This document shows, piece after piece, positions 1-9,017 of a stretch of 32,714 nt of DNA. A program made the translations under genes and the position numbers. The stretch comes from Fidelibacterota bacterium. Its GTDB lineage: Bacteria; Fidelibacterota; Marinisomatia; Marinisomatales; UBA1611. Where the stretch lies: the NCBI GenBank assembly GCA_018649625.1, contig JABIHN010000111.1:1-32714 (forward strand), read 5' to 3'. Position 1 is the first letter of the stretch, and each line of letters starts with the position of its first letter. The notes beneath the pieces are model-generated. The model ran no database searches, was not told where the DNA came from, and was given only the letters and a program-made list of their open reading frames with translations.

Positions 1-2
1 AT

Positions 3-3000
3 TTAACAAATGATTTTACGCCCGAATTTTCTATTAGCGGATTAACTATTTCAGATTCTCTTTATTTATTGATTAATGGTTCAATTAATCAGCGCATAGT
101 CAATACGAATACAACCATGTCCATCACATCAGATTCATTAGTAGATGGTTCTCATAATATTACAATTAAGTCAAGAGATCCAGCGGGGAATTTATCAAGT
201 GTTGCCGATACAACATTGTCAATTCGAATTGATACTACACCCACAATTTTAAGTGCTGCACCAGATTTGTATTATTTGGATGATAATGGGTTTACTAGTA
301 TTGATGATATTACAAATATTAGACAACCTCGATTTGTGTTGTCAGCCTTACCATCTGATTTAGATTCAATACATTTTTTCATTAATGATGGTATATCAAA
401 TGATTTAAAAATTAAAACTAGAATGACAACCGAGTTTGAAGAGACACTTACCATTTCGGTTGGTAATCAATTATCTCATGGAAATTATGCTTTTTCATAC
501 ACCTTGATCGATTCAGCAGGAAATACGTCTATTGTAAGTGATACAATTACCATTTCAGTTGATTTAGTCAATCCTGCAGAACCTAATATTCCAGATCTTG
601 ATTTAATCGATGATACTGGAGAATCAAATTCAGACGATTTAACCAATTTAGATAGAATGGACATAACAACGACCGGGATTGATGTTGGGTATGCAAGATT
701 GTTGTATAAAATAGATTCAACACCCGATACAACATTAATTGATTCTTCGTTAGTTCCAGCTGAAGGATTTTTAACTTATGCTGTCGCAAATTCAGTAGAA
801 GGAAATTATACATTTTTTGCAATTGCAGTTGATACTGCAGGTAACAGATCTGAGAGTAGTGATTATAATGTGACAGTTGATTTTACAATTCCAAGTTGTA
901 TTATTTCTTTTGAAGGTGACTCAATTGTAATGATGGGTGATAGTGAAACGATGGCTACATTCCTATTTTCGGAAGAAATGGACGATGTAAATGTTCCAAC
1001 TGTTGATGTTGATTATCCAGAAGGATCGACAAACGATCTTACGGCTCAATCTTTAACATTTGTGAATGACTCGACTTGGACCTATACCATTCCATTAAAT
1101 ACGCCAGGGTTAGAAACAATTGATGGAATTATATCCTTAGCATTAACTTCGTCAGACCGTGCTGGAAATGTTATCCCAGCAGATAGTATCTCTGGTTTAT
1201 CTGTTTTACGCGTAGATAATATTATACCGGCTTTTTCATCATTTACGCCTGATACGGGATCATTTATCAATACTTTGAATAATTTCGGATGGACGTTATC
1301 AGAAACAATTAAATTAGGGTCAATTAAATTCAAACAAAAATCGGGCCCAGGTAGTGATGTTTCTATTGTATTAGACCCAACTGAATTGGTTATGGGTATT
1401 CATTCTCCAGACTCCTTAGTGGCAGGAGACCCAGCATTAGATGATGGAACACTTTATGATATAATATTTATAGGAGAAGATACAGTCGGAAATATTGGAA
1501 ATGATACAATCGCGAATGTATTATATGACTTAACAGGGCCAGAAGCTACAGTAACATTTAGTCAATTATTTGTTAGTGCAGATTCCACAGTAATTATTAC
1601 GGCAACTTTTAATGAACGTGCTCTCCCAATTCCGACAATTTCCTTAAATTACTCTGGAAATTTTAATGATATAGTTGATTCCCCCATGACCATCTCCAAC
1701 GGAGATTCTTCAATTTGGACTTATGTTGCAACAATGCCATCTGGAATTGAAAACCAAGGAAATGTTCTTGTTTCGATTGGCGCACAAGACCTAGCAAGTA
1801 ATAATCTTGATTCAACTATCATGGTAGATACGTTATATGTTGATAATACAGTTTCTACAGCTACTTTCTCTTATATAAATTCTTCTCAAAATGATTCATT
1901 GGGTAATGTTGGAATTGGTGGAGATAATTTAACAATTACAGTTCAAATGAATGAACCAATTGTTGCAAATGAACCAATACCAACCTTGAACTATTCTTAT
2001 GGTGGAGGAACTGGTAATATTGTGGAAGGAGTTATTGCGCAATCGAGTTCAAATGCGGATTCTGTTTGGGTATTTAATATTGAATTACAAGATTCTATTC
2101 AAAATGATGGGCCTCTAAATATCAGTTTAGTTGCGAAAGATCGTTCGAATAATTTTGTAACAAATTATACAAACAATACTTTATTTCAAGTTGATAATAA
2201 GCACCCAGAGGATTTTGTAGTTGGTGACGTCTCTGTTTATGGGAAAAACCCTGTTCAAGGCTGGATTAATGGAATAACTGATTCTATTGAAGTTGTTATA
2301 CCAATTCAAACTAATGCTGAAGATTCAACTCTATTTCTTGGCGGATATATTCAAATTCAATTTTATAATCTCACACGTGGAACGTCTTGGATTACATTGG
2401 GAACACAAGATAGTATTTCTCAGTCTGGAATTGCAGAATCATTCTTTAGATCTATTTCTGAAATAAATACAGCAATGGTTCCTGGTTCAGAACTTCAATT
2501 AGGTGATGTATTAGAGATTCGAGCCAGTATAACGGATAGGTACGGTAATTCAACGAATGGTACTATTAGCTCACAACAATTAGTGTATGATTCTTCTGCT
2601 CCAATTATTGGTACTATTAATGGTGGTAATTTCTTTACGAATGATACATTATTTTCAAATGATACATTGTCCATTAAATGGTCTGAATTTATTGATGAAG
2701 GTGAATTAGCATCATCTGGGGTAGATCGTTATGAATTAGCTTTTGAAAAGGTTGGTACTGATTCAATTGAAGAATTTTATGGATGGGATACTGTTAGTCT
2801 TCCGGTGTCTCCTTTATCATACGGATTCTTTTTGATGCATAATGAAAAATATTTAGGTCATATTCGAGCATTTGATATTGCAGGAAATATTTCGGATACA
2901 CTTGTGACTGATACTTTAGTTCGTTTTAATACAAAGCCAACTATTGGAACGTTATTTGATGCAGGACTTGACGAAGATATTGCTTGGACAGATACGATTT

Positions 3001-4943
3001 CATTGACGGACCCGGATTTAACAGTATTACAGGGCGACTCCTTTACGTATAAAGCTATCACGACTCGATTAATCGGTGATTCTGCAACAGATTCCGTTTC
3101 AATTGATGCAATGGGTGTTTTATCGTGGACACCAACTCAGAATGATACCGGTAGCTATGAAATTCAAGTCATTGCTACAGATGCTTATGCTTTGGCAGAT
3201 ACATTTCTTTTACCATTACTCGTTACAGCGGTAAATGATACACCGATTGTTGCGATTTTGTCGCCTGATGATATAAAGGAATGGGAAGAAGATAATTCTG
3301 ATTCAATTAAAATAAACTTAAGTAGCTATTTAACTGACGTAGATAATAATATTTTAACTGAAATGACTTGGCAGTATGTTATCTTGGATACAAGTCAAAT
3401 TGACCTAGATTATCCATTGGGAATGGTTGGTATTGGTCCTGGAACTCCGTGGGAAGTCCATGCAAGGTTAACGAGGGAATATTTAGGATTTAATCCAAAT
3501 CAGAGACTATTAAAAGCACCATCCATAGCTAAAGGGTCTGTAGATCGAGTTAATCAATCTAGAGCTTCAGCACCTTTATTAACTGTTGATATTATGGAAG
3601 ATGAATTTGGCAATAGTTGGGCATATTTTAATAGTGATTCTAATTATTTTGGTTCTGAACATCGGGTGATTTTTATTGTTCAAGATTTAGAAGGAGCAGA
3701 GTCAAGAGATACAATTATAGCCGTTATTACTGCGCAAAATGATCCACCAGTTATTTCTGATCTCCCTAATATTGAAGTCATTGAAAATGACTCAATCAAA
3801 CTGGATTTTGGTTTGTTTACATCGGATGTTGATAATCCTGAATTAACATTTTCAATATCTGCAATTACGAATAGGGATAAAATAACTATTTCACCTTCGA
3901 CATTTCTGTCACAAAACATAGGTGATTCCGTCCTTTTTGTTCCTGAAAAACTCTGGTCCAAGGATGCAAGTATTCAAGTTATCGTTTCAGATGAAGAATT
4001 TTCTGATACATCAACTTTCTTACTAGATGTTTTAAGGGTTGAACGACCAAATTTATCAATGGCTGTAATACAGAATAATGCATTCTCTAATTTTCTTCAA
4101 GTCATAATAGTAGATACTGCTTCTATGGCTACATCTGTTTCTTTGGATATCCAAAGTGGTGATATAATATTGGATACAATTGCTGCATATACATGGTCCG
4201 GAGATTTTAATTTTAATACTTCAGGAACCTATGCGTTTGATATTTACGCAAAAGGGGTTGTTGGAGATACGACGGTAAGTGAAACATTTGCTTTGGCTGC
4301 CGCTAAAACAAATTCTCGTTGGATGGGGCGTAGTTATGATGGACGTTTTTCTGTTGCCGGGGATCCGGGTACAGTTCAATATGATCAATCATTTTTGATT
4401 GTTGATTCATCATTATTTGCTCATAATTTTAATGACAGAGCATCTTATGTATTTGGTGTCGAGAACTATCAATTTAATGATGCAGTGGAAATTACTATTG
4501 GAAGTCATAGAAATGACTTAGCTATATATCGAAGAAAAAATGGTGTTATTTGGGAAGAGCTACCTTCATTATCACGGGATGGCCAAATTTTCACATATTC
4601 TGAAAAATCTGGTTATTTTAAACTTGGACCTAAAACTATTATAGTTCCAGAAGAAACAAGTATACATCAAAATTATCCAAATCCGTTTAATCCAACAACT
4701 ACGATTATTTATGATATCGGATTGATGGATGGACTTTCTCAAAATGTATCTATTAATATTTTCAATTTATTGGGACAACAAATAAAAACTTTAGTTAGAA
4801 ATAAAGATCAAATTGGACAATTTAAAATTCGCTGGGATGGAACAGATAAATTTGGAAATTCATTAGGATCAGGTATATATTTTGTTCAATTAACCACCAA
4901 TACTGGCATTGTTAAAAACAAAAAAATGATGTTGTTAAAATAA
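3..4943 (+). CDS. Giant secreted Ig/cadherin-like repeat protein with T9SS sorting tail (5' partial)
   Basis: The reading frame is open to the left edge of the window, so the gene begins upstream; the TTG at 69 lies inside a coherent Ig-like domain and is not a real start. About 1646 residues are visible. Most are repeated beta-sandwich units with the Ig-like signature 'D.AGN' followed by 'VD.T.P' linkers. Around codons 975-1075 comes a cadherin/He_PIG-like unit (SWTPTQNDTGSYEIQVIATD, then AVNDTP), followed by at least one similar unit with 'QNDPPVI'. The last ~95 residues are a T9SS type A sorting domain (QNYPNPFNPTTTI, ending KKMMLLK). No catalytic domain is seen. By family knowledge such proteins are exported by Sec, cross the outer membrane by T9SS and are anchored or released; adhesion is an inference. 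The stop overlaps the next start (TAATG), suggesting co-transcription with the TPR lipoprotein. Confidence 0.88.
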   Translation, partial: LTNDFTPEFSISGLTISDSLYLLINGSINQRIVNTNTTMSITSDSLVDGSHNITIKSRDPAGNLSSVADTTLSIRIDTTPTILSAAPDLYYLDDNGFTSIDDITNIRQPRFVLSALPSDLDSIHFFINDGISNDLKIKTRMTTEFEETLTISVGNQLSHGNYAFSYTLIDSAGNTSIVSDTITISVDLVNPAEPNIPDLDLIDDTGESNSDDLTNLDRMDITTTGIDVGYARLLYKIDSTPDTTLIDSSLVPAEGFLTYAVANSVEGNYTFFAIAVDTAGNRSESSDYNVTVDFTIPSCIISFEGDSIVMMGDSETMATFLFSEEMDDVNVPTVDVDYPEGSTNDLTAQSLTFVNDSTWTYTIPLNTPGLETIDGIISLALTSSDRAGNVIPADSISGLSVLRVDNIIPAFSSFTPDTGSFINTLNNFGWTLSETIKLGSIKFKQKSGPGSDVSIVLDPTELVMGIHSPDSLVAGDPALDDGTLYDIIFIGEDTVGNIGNDTIANVLYDLTGPEATVTFSQLFVSADSTVIITATFNERALPIPTISLNYSGNFNDIVDSPMTISNGDSSIWTYVATMPSGIENQGNVLVSIGAQDLASNNLDSTIMVDTLYVDNTVSTATFSYINSSQNDSLGNVGIGGDNLTITVQMNEPIVANEPIPTLNYSYGGGTGNIVEGVIAQSSSNADSVWVFNIELQDSIQNDGPLNISLVAKDRSNNFVTNYTNNTLFQVDNKHPEDFVVGDVSVYGKNPVQGWINGITDSIEVVIPIQTNAEDSTLFLGGYIQIQFYNLTRGTSWITLGTQDSISQSGIAESFFRSISEINTAMVPGSELQLGDVLEIRASITDRYGNSTNGTISSQQLVYDSSAPIIGTINGGNFFTNDTLFSNDTLSIKWSEFIDEGELASSGVDRYELAFEKVGTDSIEEFYGWDTVSLPVSPLSYGFFLMHNEKYLGHIRAFDIAGNISDTLVTDTLVRFNTKPTIGTLFDAGLDEDIAWTDTISLTDPDLTVLQGDSFTYKAITTRLIGDSATDSVSIDAMGVLSWTPTQNDTGSYEIQVIATDAYALADTFLLPLLVTAVNDTPIVAILSPDDIKEWEEDNSDSIKINLSSYLTDVDNNILTEMTWQYVILDTSQIDLDYPLGMVGIGPGTPWEVHARLTREYLGFNPNQRLLKAPSIAKGSVDRVNQSRASAPLLTVDIMEDEFGNSWAYFNSDSNYFGSEHRVIFIVQDLEGAESRDTIIAVITAQNDPPVISDLPNIEVIENDSIKLDFGLFTSDVDNPELTFSISAITNRDKITISPSTFLSQNIGDSVLFVPEKLWSKDASIQVIVSDEEFSDTSTFLLDVLRVERPNLSMAVIQNNAFSNFLQVIIVDTASMATSVSLDIQSGDIILDTIAAYTWSGDFNFNTSGTYAFDIYAKGVVGDTTVSETFALAAAKTNSRWMGRSYDGRFSVAGDPGTVQYDQSFLIVDSSLFAHNFNDRASYVFGVENYQFNDAVEITIGSHRNDLAIYRRKNGVIWEELPSLSRDGQIFTYSEKSGYFKLGPKTIIVPEETSIHQNYPNPFNPTTTIIYDIGLMDGLSQNVSINIFNLLGQQIKTLVRNKDQIGQFKIRWDGTDKFGNSLGSGIYFVQLTTNTGIVKNKKMMLLK

Positions 4944-5578
4944 TGAAAAAAATCAATCAATTCACTATTCTACTTGGATTATGCTTGAGTGTTATATTAC
5001 TTCCAAATTGTCGAGGAAAAATAATTCCAACTGATGATGATTTAAGTTCTTATGCTTGGGTTTTGTATGAAGAAGGCGATTTTTCGGGTGCTCGGACTTG
5101 GTTTAGTGAATCCATTAAAAAGGATTCCTTACACGTGGATGGATATAATGGTTTAGGATGGACATTGGGGCACCTTAGACAACCCGATTCTTCAATTTAT
5201 TATTTTAAAAAATACTTGGCAGCATCTGATTCAAGTATAGATGTTTTTGCCGGATTAAGCTTTGCATACAGTGCTTTAGGTGACAATGATTCAAGCCGAA
5301 CATACTGTAACACATTTTTTAGCCACATCAATTTGGTAGAAGAGCAGCAAAGGTGGGTTTTTGATCATAATTCGAAAATAGATTATTTAGATGTTTTTTT
5401 AATTCGCGCTATTGCTGAATATCGATTAGCGCTTTTTGAAAGTTGTCAAGAAACCATTAATAATATATACTTTTTCAATGGATCTTCTACTGTAGTTGAT
5501 GTTGATTATTCATCTGTAATTGGGCGTTCAGAATTAGCGTCCCATCTTGTCTCTATTCAGACTATTCTCCAAAATTAA
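4943..5578 (+). CDS. TPR-repeat putative lipoprotein
   Basis: 211 residues. The N-terminus is Lys-rich followed by a hydrophobic stretch (residues 6-20) and a Cys at 23 (LLPNC). This reads as a lipoprotein signal, although Pro and Asn at -2 and -1 are atypical for a lipobox. Residues ~35-125 contain two to three tetratricopeptide units (A/G-W..EEGDFSGA..WF, GYNGLGWTLGHL, VFAGLSFAYSALGDNDSS), so it probably binds a protein partner at the outer or inner membrane. The start ATG shares one base with the stop of the giant Ig-like gene. tadA follows three bases after its stop. Partner unknown; helping the neighbouring T9SS protein is only suggested by position. Confidence 0.75.
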   Translation: MKKINQFTILLGLCLSVILLPNCRGKIIPTDDDLSSYAWVLYEEGDFSGARTWFSESIKKDSLHVDGYNGLGWTLGHLRQPDSSIYYFKKYLAASDSSIDVFAGLSFAYSALGDNDSSRTYCNTFFSHINLVEEQQRWVFDHNSKIDYLDVFLIRAIAEYRLALFESCQETINNIYFFNGSSTVVDVDYSSVIGRSELASHLVSIQTILQN

Positions 5579-5581
5579 ATT

Positions 5582-6067
5582 ATGTTGGATCTGAAAGATC
5601 TATTTTCATCCAGATACAATCACGAATACTGGATGAAGGAACCTTTGCGTTTAGCTCAAAAGGCATTTGAAGAAGGAGAAGTTCCAGTAGGCGCTATTAT
5701 TGTTAAAGATAATCAAATCATTGGACGTGGGTATAATCAACGCGAAAGATTAAATGACCCTACTGCCCACGCGGAAATATTGGCTATTACTGCAGCGACA
5801 GGAACCTTAAAAGATTGGCGATTAACAGATTGTATTTTATATGTAACGAAAGAGCCGTGTCCTATGTGTGCGGGCGCTATAATTAATTCCAGAGTTAATC
5901 AGCTAATATTTGGTGCTTATGACGAAGAAAAAGGTTGTTGTGGGTCCTTGTATCAATTATGTGGAGACAGGCGCTTAGATAGCCGTACAGCAGTTAAGGG
6001 CGGTGTTGAAGAAGTGAAATGTGCATCCATTTTAAAAGAATTTTTTCAATCCAAACGAAATAAATAA
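5582..6067 (+). CDS. tadA: tRNA-specific adenosine deaminase TadA
   Basis: 161 residues, the normal size for TadA. The zinc cytidine-deaminase fold is clear: HAE motif at His63-Glu65 (zinc ligand and proton-shuttle Glu), and PCPMC with Cys93 and Cys96 as the other zinc ligands. EVPVGAIIV near residue 33 and the NDPTAHAE context are typical of TadA rather than of guanine or riboflavin deaminases. The enzyme converts A34 to inosine in tRNA-Arg(ACG), acting as a homodimer in the cytoplasm. It sits immediately upstream of mnmH, another wobble-position enzyme. Start is ATG at 5582, four bases after the previous stop codon; no strong Shine-Dalgarno. Confidence 0.93.
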   Translation: MLDLKDLFSSRYNHEYWMKEPLRLAQKAFEEGEVPVGAIIVKDNQIIGRGYNQRERLNDPTAHAEILAITAATGTLKDWRLTDCILYVTKEPCPMCAGAIINSRVNQLIFGAYDEEKGCCGSLYQLCGDRRLDSRTAVKGGVEEVKCASILKEFFQSKRNK

Positions 6068-6084
6068 AATAGATATCAAATTGC

Positions 6085-7134
6085 GTGAATTCTTATATTG
6101 AATTATTGAAAAATAAAACGCCTTTCATTGATTTACGATCGCCAGTTGAATTTGAAAAAGGCGCATTTCCAAGTAGCTTTAATTTACCAATCATGAATAA
6201 TGAAGAGCGCACGAAGGTGGGAATAATTTATAAGCATCAAGGGAATGATGCTGCAACAAAATTAGGACACAAATTAGTGTCTGGCATTCGTAAAGAGAAT
6301 CGAGTGTTAAAATGGAAACAATTTATTACTAAAAACCCAACAACATGGATGTATTGTATGCGTGGTGGGCAACGCTCAGGAATTGCCAAAGAGTGGTTAA
6401 ATGATATTGGAATAGAAGTTTCGGTTGTTAAAGGCGGTTTTAAGGCATTGCGTCGTGCTTTATTAACTAGTTTAGACTCAATAAATCAGGATAATAAAAG
6501 ATGGATTATCCTTGGTGGCAGAACTGGGACGGGTAAAACTGTAGTATTGTCTCAATTTTCATCATTTATTGATTTGGAAAAACATGCAAATCATCGTGGG
6601 TCTGCCTTTGGAATGAATCTTTCACCACAACCAACATCAATTAATTTTGAAAATTATTTAGCAATTGATTATATCAGACATCAAAATAGCAATTTAATGT
6701 TAGAAGATGAAAGCCGAACAATTGGAAAAGTTGCCATCCCAAATATATGGTTTCAAAGAATGAAAAAATCAGAATTAGTTCTGATTGAAATAACTTTGGA
6801 TGAGCGAATCCAAAACATTCTTGAAGATTATATTCTTCAACCATTAGAATATGGAATATCTAAAACTAATTTATTATTATTTTTAAGATCATCTTTGTTC
6901 AAAATTCAAAAAAGATTGGGTGGAGATTTATTCAGAGATATTAGAGATAAAATGGATAGAGCTTTTTTAAATTCCAATACTCATCGTCATGAAGATTGGA
7001 TAAAGCTATTGCTTGATAAGTATTATGATCCTTTATACGATTATCAAATTCAAACAAAAATGGATCGGTGTATTTATAAGTCTGATACGACAGGTGTTAC
7101 AGATTATTTATCGGATTTAGACTCTGTAGATTAA
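6085..7134 (+). CDS. mnmH: tRNA 2-selenouridine/geranyl-2-thiouridine synthase MnmH (SelU)
   Basis: 349 residues with GTG start at 6085, 18 bases after tadA. The N-terminal rhodanese domain starts with 'FIDLRSPVEFEKGAFP' and carries the active Cys91 in YCMRGGQRSG. A P-loop NTPase region follows, with GGRTGTGKT at residues 144-152. This rhodanese plus P-loop order is diagnostic of MnmH/YbbB, which replaces sulfur by selenium (through a geranylated intermediate) at U34 of tRNAs for Lys, Glu and Gln. E. coli MnmH is slightly longer (364). The enzyme needs selenophosphate from SelD, which is not in the window; if the genome lacks selD, geranylation alone would remain possible. Confidence 0.92.
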   Translation: MNSYIELLKNKTPFIDLRSPVEFEKGAFPSSFNLPIMNNEERTKVGIIYKHQGNDAATKLGHKLVSGIRKENRVLKWKQFITKNPTTWMYCMRGGQRSGIAKEWLNDIGIEVSVVKGGFKALRRALLTSLDSINQDNKRWIILGGRTGTGKTVVLSQFSSFIDLEKHANHRGSAFGMNLSPQPTSINFENYLAIDYIRHQNSNLMLEDESRTIGKVAIPNIWFQRMKKSELVLIEITLDERIQNILEDYILQPLEYGISKTNLLLFLRSSLFKIQKRLGGDLFRDIRDKMDRAFLNSNTHRHEDWIKLLLDKYYDPLYDYQIQTKMDRCIYKSDTTGVTDYLSDLDSVD

Positions 7135-7172
7135 GTTTTATTTGATTTACTTTCATTGGGATTATATCTTTA

Positions 7173-7610
7173 TTATAATTCTGTTACAGATAAACACTTT
7201 TTCAACCAACGGTCATATTTGACACGTTTAAATACATAGTGATCGATGGTGCATTTTGCTTTGGCTACTATTTTTTCTGTTTCTAATTGTCGACTATCTG
7301 TTTCCATGATTAACACAAATTTATCAAAAGGTCTTTGCGCATATTGACAAACATTTGCCATGGCTGCTAGAGCATATTCCATTTCTCCTTCGTAACGATT
7401 TCTATTCACATTAATTTCTAAATGTAAAATTTTATCGCCATTTTCGCCATAAATACGTGTTCGGGTAATTTTAGGTGCGTTATGATCGCGTGCAAAATAT
7501 TTTGGTACCATTGTTGCTACTTGTCGGTCAGTAAATTTTGATTTGCCCATACAAATTCCTGTTAACAGGAACAAAGAAAGTGCACGTATTATAATTAGTC
7601 GAACGGTCAT
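7173..7610 (-). CDS. Unknown small secreted protein
   Basis: 145 residues, not recognised. It starts with a signal-peptide-like segment (residues 3-21: basic, then LIIIRALSLFLLTGICMG). The rest is soluble and rather basic, with three Cys in the mature part (ANVCQYA, KAKCTIDHY, KKCLSV). The sequence 'RTRIYGENGDKILHLEINVNRN' suggests a beta-strand-rich start followed by helix. No catalytic motif is visible. Alternatively Cys20 (LTGIC) could be a lipidation site. It lies downstream of the terminator that closes the DUF6370-like gene, so it likely has its own promoter. It is convergent with mnmH. Confidence 0.6.
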   Translation of the reverse strand: MTVRLIIIRALSLFLLTGICMGKSKFTDRQVATMVPKYFARDHNAPKITRTRIYGENGDKILHLEINVNRNRYEGEMEYALAAMANVCQYAQRPFDKFVLIMETDSRQLETEKIVAKAKCTIDHYVFKRVKYDRWLKKCLSVTEL

Positions 7611-7636
7611 GTTTTTTTTAATTTATTGATAAATGA

Positions 7637-7684
7637 AAAACCCTGCTATATCTTTTTCAAAAATTGAAGATAGAGCAGGGTTTT
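7637..7684 (-). terminator. Rho-independent terminator after the DUF6370-like gene
   Basis: Inverted repeat with an 18-base stem (one mismatch) around AAAACCCTGC...GCAGGGTTTT. Read on the minus strand it is followed by a run of T. It lies 18 bases past the stop of the gene that ends at 7703. The A/T flanks would also allow it to work in the other direction. Confidence 0.8.
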
Positions 7685-7702
7685 ATTTTAAAATGGTTTA
7701 AT

Positions 7703-8092
7703 CTATTTTTCTTGTAGTTGAAATGTCTCGGCTACAAATATATTATCAGTTACTTTTCCAAGAACGTTTGCAGTGCGAATAGCATTACACATACCATCTT
7801 TTGCATGTGCGTCTCCATGATCATTCATTTTTGATCCTTGGACAAGATATGAATTTTCACCAATTTGAATTGCAAGATTACACTCTTTTTGATCTTTCAT
7901 TCCAAAATTACACATACCACAAGAAGTTTTGACTGCTCCATTCACGGTTCCATCTTCGGCAATTGTTATTACTATATCCTGAGTTGCAGGAGCTTCAACT
8001 GTTTTTTTATGAACAGTACATGTGCCACATCCGGCATAAGCAAGGTTGATAGAAAAAAGAGTTGTAATAGCGATAAAAGAGATCATTTTCAT
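7703..8092 (-). CDS. DUF6370-like Cys-rich secreted protein
   Basis: 129 residues. A signal peptide (residues 1-20, ending LAYA) is followed at once by GCGTC. The core has the pattern 'TSCGMCNFGMKDQKECNLAIQI', then 'VQGSKMNDHGDAHAKDGMCNA', which I recognise from the small exported Bacteroidota proteins grouped as DUF6370. The paired Cys and the His-rich 'NDHGDAHAKDGMC' could bind a metal, but this has not been shown for the family to my knowledge. The AYAGC sequence could alternatively be read as a lipobox. The gene is monocistronic by context: terminator downstream, ~80 bases to the upstream gene. Confidence 0.75.
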   Translation of the reverse strand: MKMISFIAITTLFSINLAYAGCGTCTVHKKTVEAPATQDIVITIAEDGTVNGAVKTSCGMCNFGMKDQKECNLAIQIGENSYLVQGSKMNDHGDAHAKDGMCNAIRTANVLGKVTDNIFVAETFQLQEK

Positions 8093-8148
8093 GGATTAGG
8101 TTCCTTTATTATTTAATTGGACTATCTAATGTAGCAAAATATTAAACC

Positions 8149-8173
8149 TTAAGAAATAAAAACTATTTCTTAA
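8149..8173 (-). terminator. AT-rich hairpin just after the SEC-C gene; possible terminator
   Basis: Perfect 10-base inverted repeat TTAAGAAATA / TATTTCTTAA with a 5-base loop, starting directly after the stop codon of the gene at 8174-8599. The stem has only one G-C pair and is not followed by a clean T run on the minus strand, so it may be a weak terminator or an mRNA end-protection hairpin. Confidence 0.4.
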
Positions 8174-8599
8174 TTATTTTTTATCATGCCAATGTCCATG
8201 TTCAGGTGACCAAATTTTCCCGGCGGGAGCTTCTCCAAGCGGTTGAGGTTTTGGATTCTTCAATAGAGTGGGGTTTGGTTGAATAGATGTGCTTGGTTTT
8301 TTATCATGCCAATGCCCATGTTCGGGAGACCAAACTTTCCCGGTAGGAGCTTGTTCTTGTGGTGAAGTAGAAGTGATTGGACTCCGTGGAATAAATGGGG
8401 TGGTAGAGACACTGTTTTTATCTTGTGTGGATGGTGCAAAGAATATAAACCATATCGCAATCAGAAGTATGATAACAATCATACCATATAAAATTGTAGT
8501 TTTATTGTTTATTTTGCCATGACAATTTTTTGTTTTTTCCCCACTGCCACAATGACAAGGATCATTTCTTCCATTTTTATTATTCAATTTATACTCCAT
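8174..8599 (-). CDS. SEC-C zinc motif membrane protein with duplicated WSPEHGHWHD motif
   Basis: 141 residues. The N-terminus carries a SEC-C zinc-binding motif, NDPCHCGSGEKTKNCHG, with Cys15, Cys17, Cys26 and His27 as likely ligands. One transmembrane segment follows (residues ~35-56). The remainder is a Pro/Ser/Thr-rich linker and two near-identical copies of AP-(T/A)-GK-(V/I)-WSPEHGHWHDKK at residues 84-101 and 124-141, the second forming the very C-terminus. SEC-C motifs occur in SecA tails and in many unrelated proteins, where they bind zinc and often contact other proteins. The tail copies, each with three His and an acidic pair, look like peptide ligands or metal sites. Function unknown. 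It is 10 bases from the upstream YfiM-like gene on the same strand. Confidence 0.72.
   Translation of the reverse strand: MEYKLNNKNGRNDPCHCGSGEKTKNCHGKINNKTTILYGMIVIILLIAIWFIFFAPSTQDKNSVSTTPFIPRSPITSTSPQEQAPTGKVWSPEHGHWHDKKPSTSIQPNPTLLKNPKPQPLGEAPAGKIWSPEHGHWHDKK
8177..8350 (-). repeat. Two copies of a 54-base coding repeat
   Basis: Copies at 8177-8230 and 8297-8350 encode the AP-x-GK-x-WSPEHGHWHDKK motif of the SEC-C protein. They differ mainly at third codon positions, so the duplication is old or selected at the protein level. Confidence 0.8.
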
Positions 8600-8609
8600 A
8601 TTTTAATAG

Positions 8610-9008
8610 TTAATGAACAGGAATTAATATAATGATTCCAGCTAATAATAAACCCATTCCATTTGCAAGAAGATCTCGTTTACTAAAAAATCCATTCTTG
8701 CTTTTTTCATCTTGAATTTCTTTTGTTACACCTGCTATAAAACTAAGACCTAAAGATACAGGCATGGCAGATTTATTTTTTAAATTTAATTTATTTACTA
8801 ATACATATTGGAATCCCAAGGCTATAAGGCAGCTATAGGAAAAGTGTTGAATTTTGTCGATTGCAAACCAAGGATCATTTTGTATGTCATTATATAATTG
8901 GTTTGATTTATTAGAAATTTGAATATTTTGTGCTGAAATGGGTGAAACTTGTAAAAGGATAATTAAACATGTCAGACTAACGGGAATTTTAATGAAATAT
9001 TTTTTCAC
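8610..9008 (-). CDS. YfiM/DUF2279-like small exported or membrane protein
   Basis: 132 residues with GTG start at 9008 (RC of CAC), giving MKKYFIKIPVSL. Signal peptide to about residue 26 (ISAQ). The mature part has the family pattern DPWFAIDKIQHFSYS, a hydrophobic helix, 'SLGLSFIAGVTKEIQDEKS', then 'FSKRDLLANGMGLLLAG' and a C-terminal hydrophobic helix. The conserved DK..HF, KE..D and D.......G positions are those of the YfiM/DUF2279 family, which has no proven role. It lies 9 bases downstream of yggT, so the two may be co-transcribed. Confidence 0.72.
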   Translation of the reverse strand: MKKYFIKIPVSLTCLIILLQVSPISAQNIQISNKSNQLYNDIQNDPWFAIDKIQHFSYSCLIALGFQYVLVNKLNLKNKSAMPVSLGLSFIAGVTKEIQDEKSKNGFFSKRDLLANGMGLLLAGIIILIPVH

Positions 9009-9017
9009 AAATAAATT

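Noticed and set aside
69-71. TTG as the start of the giant Ig-like gene
   Set aside because: The frame is open to the window edge and the upstream codons continue the same Ig-like domain, so this is an internal codon.
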